From: an uncultured Pseudomonadota bacterium
Lineage (GTDB): Bacteria > Pseudomonadota > Gammaproteobacteria > Burkholderiales > SG8-39
Length of the DNA: 7,410 bases
Assembly: GCA_903864555.1 (NCBI GenBank)
Contig: CAIPGJ010000471.1
Span: 1-7,410 of the forward strand
Reading direction: 5' to 3'
This document shows, one piece after another, positions 4,950-7,410 of this stretch. A program made the translations under genes and the position numbers. Numbering within the stretch: the stretch's first letter is position 1; every line of letters starts with the position of its first letter. The notes beneath the pieces are model-generated. The model did not search any database. It was not told the DNA's origin and saw only the letters and a program-made list of their open reading frames with translations.

Positions 4950-6979
4950 GTGCTTTCTCCTCCTGGTTGTAAAGATGATGAATCCGTTTTCGGCGCATCG
5001 AAGAATGCCTGCACCACCTCGATGTGGCGCGTGATGCGCATGGGTGGCAGGCTGGCGATGATGCGCTTGCCATAGGATTTGCTGGTGATGCGCGGGTCGC
5101 AAATCATCAGCACGCCGCGGTCGGTCTCGTCGCGGATCAGCCGGCCGGCGCCCTGCTTGAGCGCGATCGCCGCCTGTGGCAACTGGTACTCCATGAAGGC
5201 ATTGCGCCCGGCCTTGTTGATGCGCTCCAGGCGCGCCTCCAGCACCGGGTCGCCGGGCGGGGCAAAGGGCAGCTTGTCGATGACCACCAGCGAGAGCGCC
5301 TCGCCGCGCACGTCCACGCCCTCCCAGAAACTGCTGCTGGCCACCAGCACTGCATTGCCCAGGCGGCGAAAGCGCTCCAGCAGTTCGCTGCGCGAGCCCT
5401 CGCCCTGCACCAGCAGCGGAAAATCCAGCCCTTCCTGCTTCAACTTCTCCGCCAGCAACTCGTAGGCGTAGCGCATGGCGCGCAGCGTGGTGAACAGGAT
5501 GAAGGCGCGCCCGCCACTGGCGCGCAGCGCCTGCAGCGCATTGGCCACCACCGCCTCGGTGTGCTCGCGGCTGTTCGGGTCGGGCAGCAGGCGCGGCAGG
5601 TAGAGCAGGCCGTGGTTGGCGTAATCGAAGGGGCTGTCCCAGCAGGCGGTCTCCGCATCTTCCAGGCCCAGCTCGGCCAGGTAATGATTGAAATTGCCCG
5701 CCACCGCCAGCGTGGCCGACGTGAATATCCACGCCTGCGGCCGGCCCTGCAACTGGCGCTGGAAGATCGGGGCGATGTCCAGCGGTGTGGCATGCAGCTG
5801 CAGCGAGTTGCTGTAGGACTCGGCCCAGCGCACCAGGTCATCGCGCCCCTCATCGCGCCAGTTGCGCAGCGCCGCGAGCAGCTCGGCGGCGCGCCGCGCG
5901 CAGGCGGCGATGCCTTCGTCGCGCTCGGCCAGGGTTTCCAGCAATGCCCCCAGCGGCGCCAGTGCAGCCTCCAGCGCCGCGGTACAGCCGGCAAATACCG
6001 GCCGCTCGCGCAATTGTTTGGTGGTCATGCGGACGCCCTCGCGCGGCAGCGTGAGGCGCAAATCGCGGGTGGCCAGTTCCAGCTTTGCCGACTGCACGCC
6101 CAGATCGGCGACGTCCTTGGCCACGGTGGCCGCCGCGATGCGCACGTCGCGAGAGAGGTCGAGCAGTTGCGCGGTGGACACGCTCTCGCCGAAGAACAGC
6201 GTGGCGGTGTCGGGCAACTGGTGCGCCTCATCGAGGATCACGGCATTGCAGGCGGGCAGTAGCTCCGAGAGCCCTTCGTCGCGCAGCATCACGTCGGCGA
6301 AGAACAGATGGTGGTTCACCACCACCACGTCGGCGTTCATGGCGCGCTTGCGCGCGGCCATGACGAAGCACTTGTCGTGGTACGAGCACTGGCTGCCCAG
6401 GCAGTTCTCGCGCGTGGAGGTGGCAAGGCTCCAGGCCGATGCATCCTCGGGCACGTCGGGCAGCTCGCTACGGTCGCCGCTGTGGGTGATCTTGGCGAAG
6501 CGGACGATCTTCTGCAGGTGCACGACATTGTCGCGGTCGGTCAGGCGGCCATCGGCGGCATTGCGCTCCAGATGGTAGTGGCAGACATAGTTGGCGCGGC
6601 CCTTCAGCAAGGCCATGCTCACCGGGATGCCCAGGGCATCGCGCACACTGGGGAGGTCGCGGTGATAGAGCTGGTCCTGGAGCGTCTTGGTGCCGGTAGA
6701 GACGATGACCTTGGCGCCGGAGAGCAGCGCCGGCACCAGGTAGGCCATGGTTTTGCCCGTGCCGGTGCCCGCCTCGCACACCAGCATGCCGTTGTTGCGG
6801 ATGGCCGCGGCGATGCGCGTGGCCATCTCCAGTTGTTGCGCGCGCGGACGGTATTCGGGGATGGTGTGGGCGAGCGGCCCGCTGGCCGAGAACACGCGCG
6901 CCAGTGCCGCATCCAGCGGATGCGGGCTCGGCTCTCCGTTTTGCGGCGCTCCGGCCGCTGGTTCAGGGGAGTTCGTCAA
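4946..6979 (-). CDS. yoaA: ATP-dependent DNA helicase, YoaA/DinG family (XPD-like, iron-sulfur)
   Basis: A superfamily 2, XPD-like 5'-3' DNA helicase of about 677 residues; relatives act in DNA repair and replication-fork maintenance. With the start used here, Walker A AGTGTGKT is at 70-77, and STGTKTLQDQL follows. Four cysteines of the Fe-S domain are at 133 (NYVC), 193, 198 and 204 (ENCLGSQC....C). VVNHHLFFAD comes next and the DEAH box is at 250-253. The C-terminal domain has TSATL (about 420), FWEGVD (about 551) and the arginine-finger motif QGAGRLIRD (about 609-617). DEAHQLPD and the compact length resemble YoaA more than E. coli DinG. The start is uncertain. A GTG at 7057 would add 26 Ala/Ser-rich residues that overlap the upstream gene and look like a chance frame. 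I prefer the TTG at 6979 (MTNSPEP), as homology begins only about 20 residues further in. The stop overlaps the next gene's ATG. An intact, ordinary family member. Confidence 0.9.
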   Translation of the reverse strand: MTNSPEPAAGAPQNGEPSPHPLDAALARVFSASGPLAHTIPEYRPRAQQLEMATRIAAAIRNNGMLVCEAGTGTGKTMAYLVPALLSGAKVIVSTGTKTLQDQLYHRDLPSVRDALGIPVSMALLKGRANYVCHYHLERNAADGRLTDRDNVVHLQKIVRFAKITHSGDRSELPDVPEDASAWSLATSTRENCLGSQCSYHDKCFVMAARKRAMNADVVVVNHHLFFADVMLRDEGLSELLPACNAVILDEAHQLPDTATLFFGESVSTAQLLDLSRDVRIAAATVAKDVADLGVQSAKLELATRDLRLTLPREGVRMTTKQLRERPVFAGCTAALEAALAPLGALLETLAERDEGIAACARRAAELLAALRNWRDEGRDDLVRWAESYSNSLQLHATPLDIAPIFQRQLQGRPQAWIFTSATLAVAGNFNHYLAELGLEDAETACWDSPFDYANHGLLYLPRLLPDPNSREHTEAVVANALQALRASGGRAFILFTTLRAMRYAYELLAEKLKQEGLDFPLLVQGEGSRSELLERFRRLGNAVLVASSSFWEGVDVRGEALSLVVIDKLPFAPPGDPVLEARLERINKAGRNAFMEYQLPQAAIALKQGAGRLIRDETDRGVLMICDPRITSKSYGKRIIASLPPMRITRHIEVVQAFFDAPKTDSSSLQPGGEST

Positions 6980-7410
6980 CCTTGACCCAGAGGCTGCGCC
7001 GGTCGCTGCGCTCGGCAGCGCTGCTGGAGAGGATGCCCGAACCCGAGCGCAATTCACTCATGCTGCTGCCACCCAGTTCCATCCACTCGCCCAGGCGCCC
7101 GCTCACCGTGGTCTGGGCGCGCTGGATGTTCACCGTGCCGCCCGGCCCCGGCGTGTCGCGCTGCGGATTGATCTCCAGCGTGACGCGGTCACCGGCCAGG
7201 CGCGGTTGCACCTGAAAACCGGTGCCGACATCGCGGTAACTGGTGGTGTCCTGCACCAGCACGCCATTCACCGTGCGCGTCACCAGGCGCGAAGGCACCG
7301 GCACCGACTGCCCGACATTGATGGTGGCGATGCCGCCCTCGATCACCTGCACCGTCTGGCTGACGCGGTCCTGGGTGTTGCGCCGGTCATCCTGCAGGCG
7401 GCCGTCGATG
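6963..7410 (-). CDS. secretin-like protein (type II/III secretion system protein family), C-terminal part
   Basis: The frame is open from the right edge to TGA at 6963-6965, giving the last 148 residues. The visible part contains QVIEGGIATINVGQSVPVP, then YRDVGTGFQVQPRLAGDRV, TLEINPQRDTPG, TVSGRLGEWMELGG and the ending SLWVKVDELP. The order VGQS.PVP / DVGTGF.V.PR / VTLEI.PQ / GEW.ELGG resembles the C-terminal beta-rich domain of the short, orphan secretin-like proteins often annotated 'type II and III secretion system protein' in beta- and gammaproteobacteria. Full secretins form outer-membrane channels, but these short relatives have no proven role. The N-terminus, including any signal peptide or secretin N-domain, is outside the window. 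Its 3' end overlaps the helicase start by 17 bp (95 bp if the GTG start is used), so the two genes are very probably co-transcribed. Family call is from pattern recall and less certain than for the other genes. Confidence 0.62.
   Translation of the reverse strand, partial: IDGRLQDDRRNTQDRVSQTVQVIEGGIATINVGQSVPVPSRLVTRTVNGVLVQDTTSYRDVGTGFQVQPRLAGDRVTLEINPQRDTPGPGGTVNIQRAQTTVSGRLGEWMELGGSSMSELRSGSGILSSSAAERSDRRSLWVKVDELP

Noticed and set aside
4950..5732. N-terminal extension of the dehydrogenase frame upstream of its ATG
   Set aside because: This stretch is the helicase gene read in another frame. The dehydrogenase family N-terminus and a Shine-Dalgarno place the start at 4949.
5024..6262. 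Plus-strand open frame of 412 codons opposite the helicase gene
   Set aside because: It is antisense to conserved helicase motifs, and its His/Gln/Gly/Ala/Arg-rich composition is typical of complementary-strand frames in GC-rich genes. It shows no recognisable domain.

Overview
The window looks like chromosome from a GC-rich betaproteobacterium, most likely of the order Burkholderiales. The reasons are the high G+C content, the two tandem Bug-family (TctC-like) periplasmic solute receptors, which are hugely expanded in that order, and the style of the helicase and dehydrogenase proteins. The genus cannot be fixed from the sequence alone.

Left edge (1-621): the window opens inside an IS630-family insertion sequence. 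The first 98 codons of its transposase run leftward off the edge. The element ends at a CTAG site (353-356). Directly after that site, the reading frame of the C-terminal end of an HTH-type addiction-module antitoxin continues on the plus strand to a stop at 464-466. The IS therefore appears to have cut an antitoxin gene in two. The 155 bases that follow hold no gene, but contain a 23-bp near-perfect palindrome (514-536).

Receptor block (622-2541, minus strand): an intact Bug receptor lies downstream of a second receptor gene that is clearly dead. The dead copy has a frameshift in its signal-peptide region, a large in-frame internal loss and an in-frame TAG. No permease genes (tctA/tctB) are present.

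Hydrolase block (2779-3918, plus strand): a dienelactone-hydrolase-family enzyme, starting at TTG behind a good Shine-Dalgarno sequence, is followed after 6 bp by a 103-residue protein that I place in the DUF6295 family. The pair ends at a strong Rho-independent terminator.

Right block (4023-7410, minus strand, read right to left): the C-terminus of a short secretin-like protein, then a YoaA/DinG-type iron-sulfur DNA helicase, then a 3-hydroxyisobutyrate-dehydrogenase-family oxidoreductase. The coding ends overlap at both joints, and the helicase stop and dehydrogenase start share the bases ATGA. This looks like one transcription unit, with probable translational coupling between a DNA-repair helicase and a metabolic enzyme. 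It converges with the hydrolase operon at 3857-4022.

I see no CRISPR array, tRNA, rRNA, defence island or clearly new system. The unusual points are decay events (the IS in the antitoxin, the dead receptor), an isolated operator-like palindrome, a dienelactone hydrolase that appears to lack the usual active-site glutamate, and the tightly overlapped mixed-function operon.
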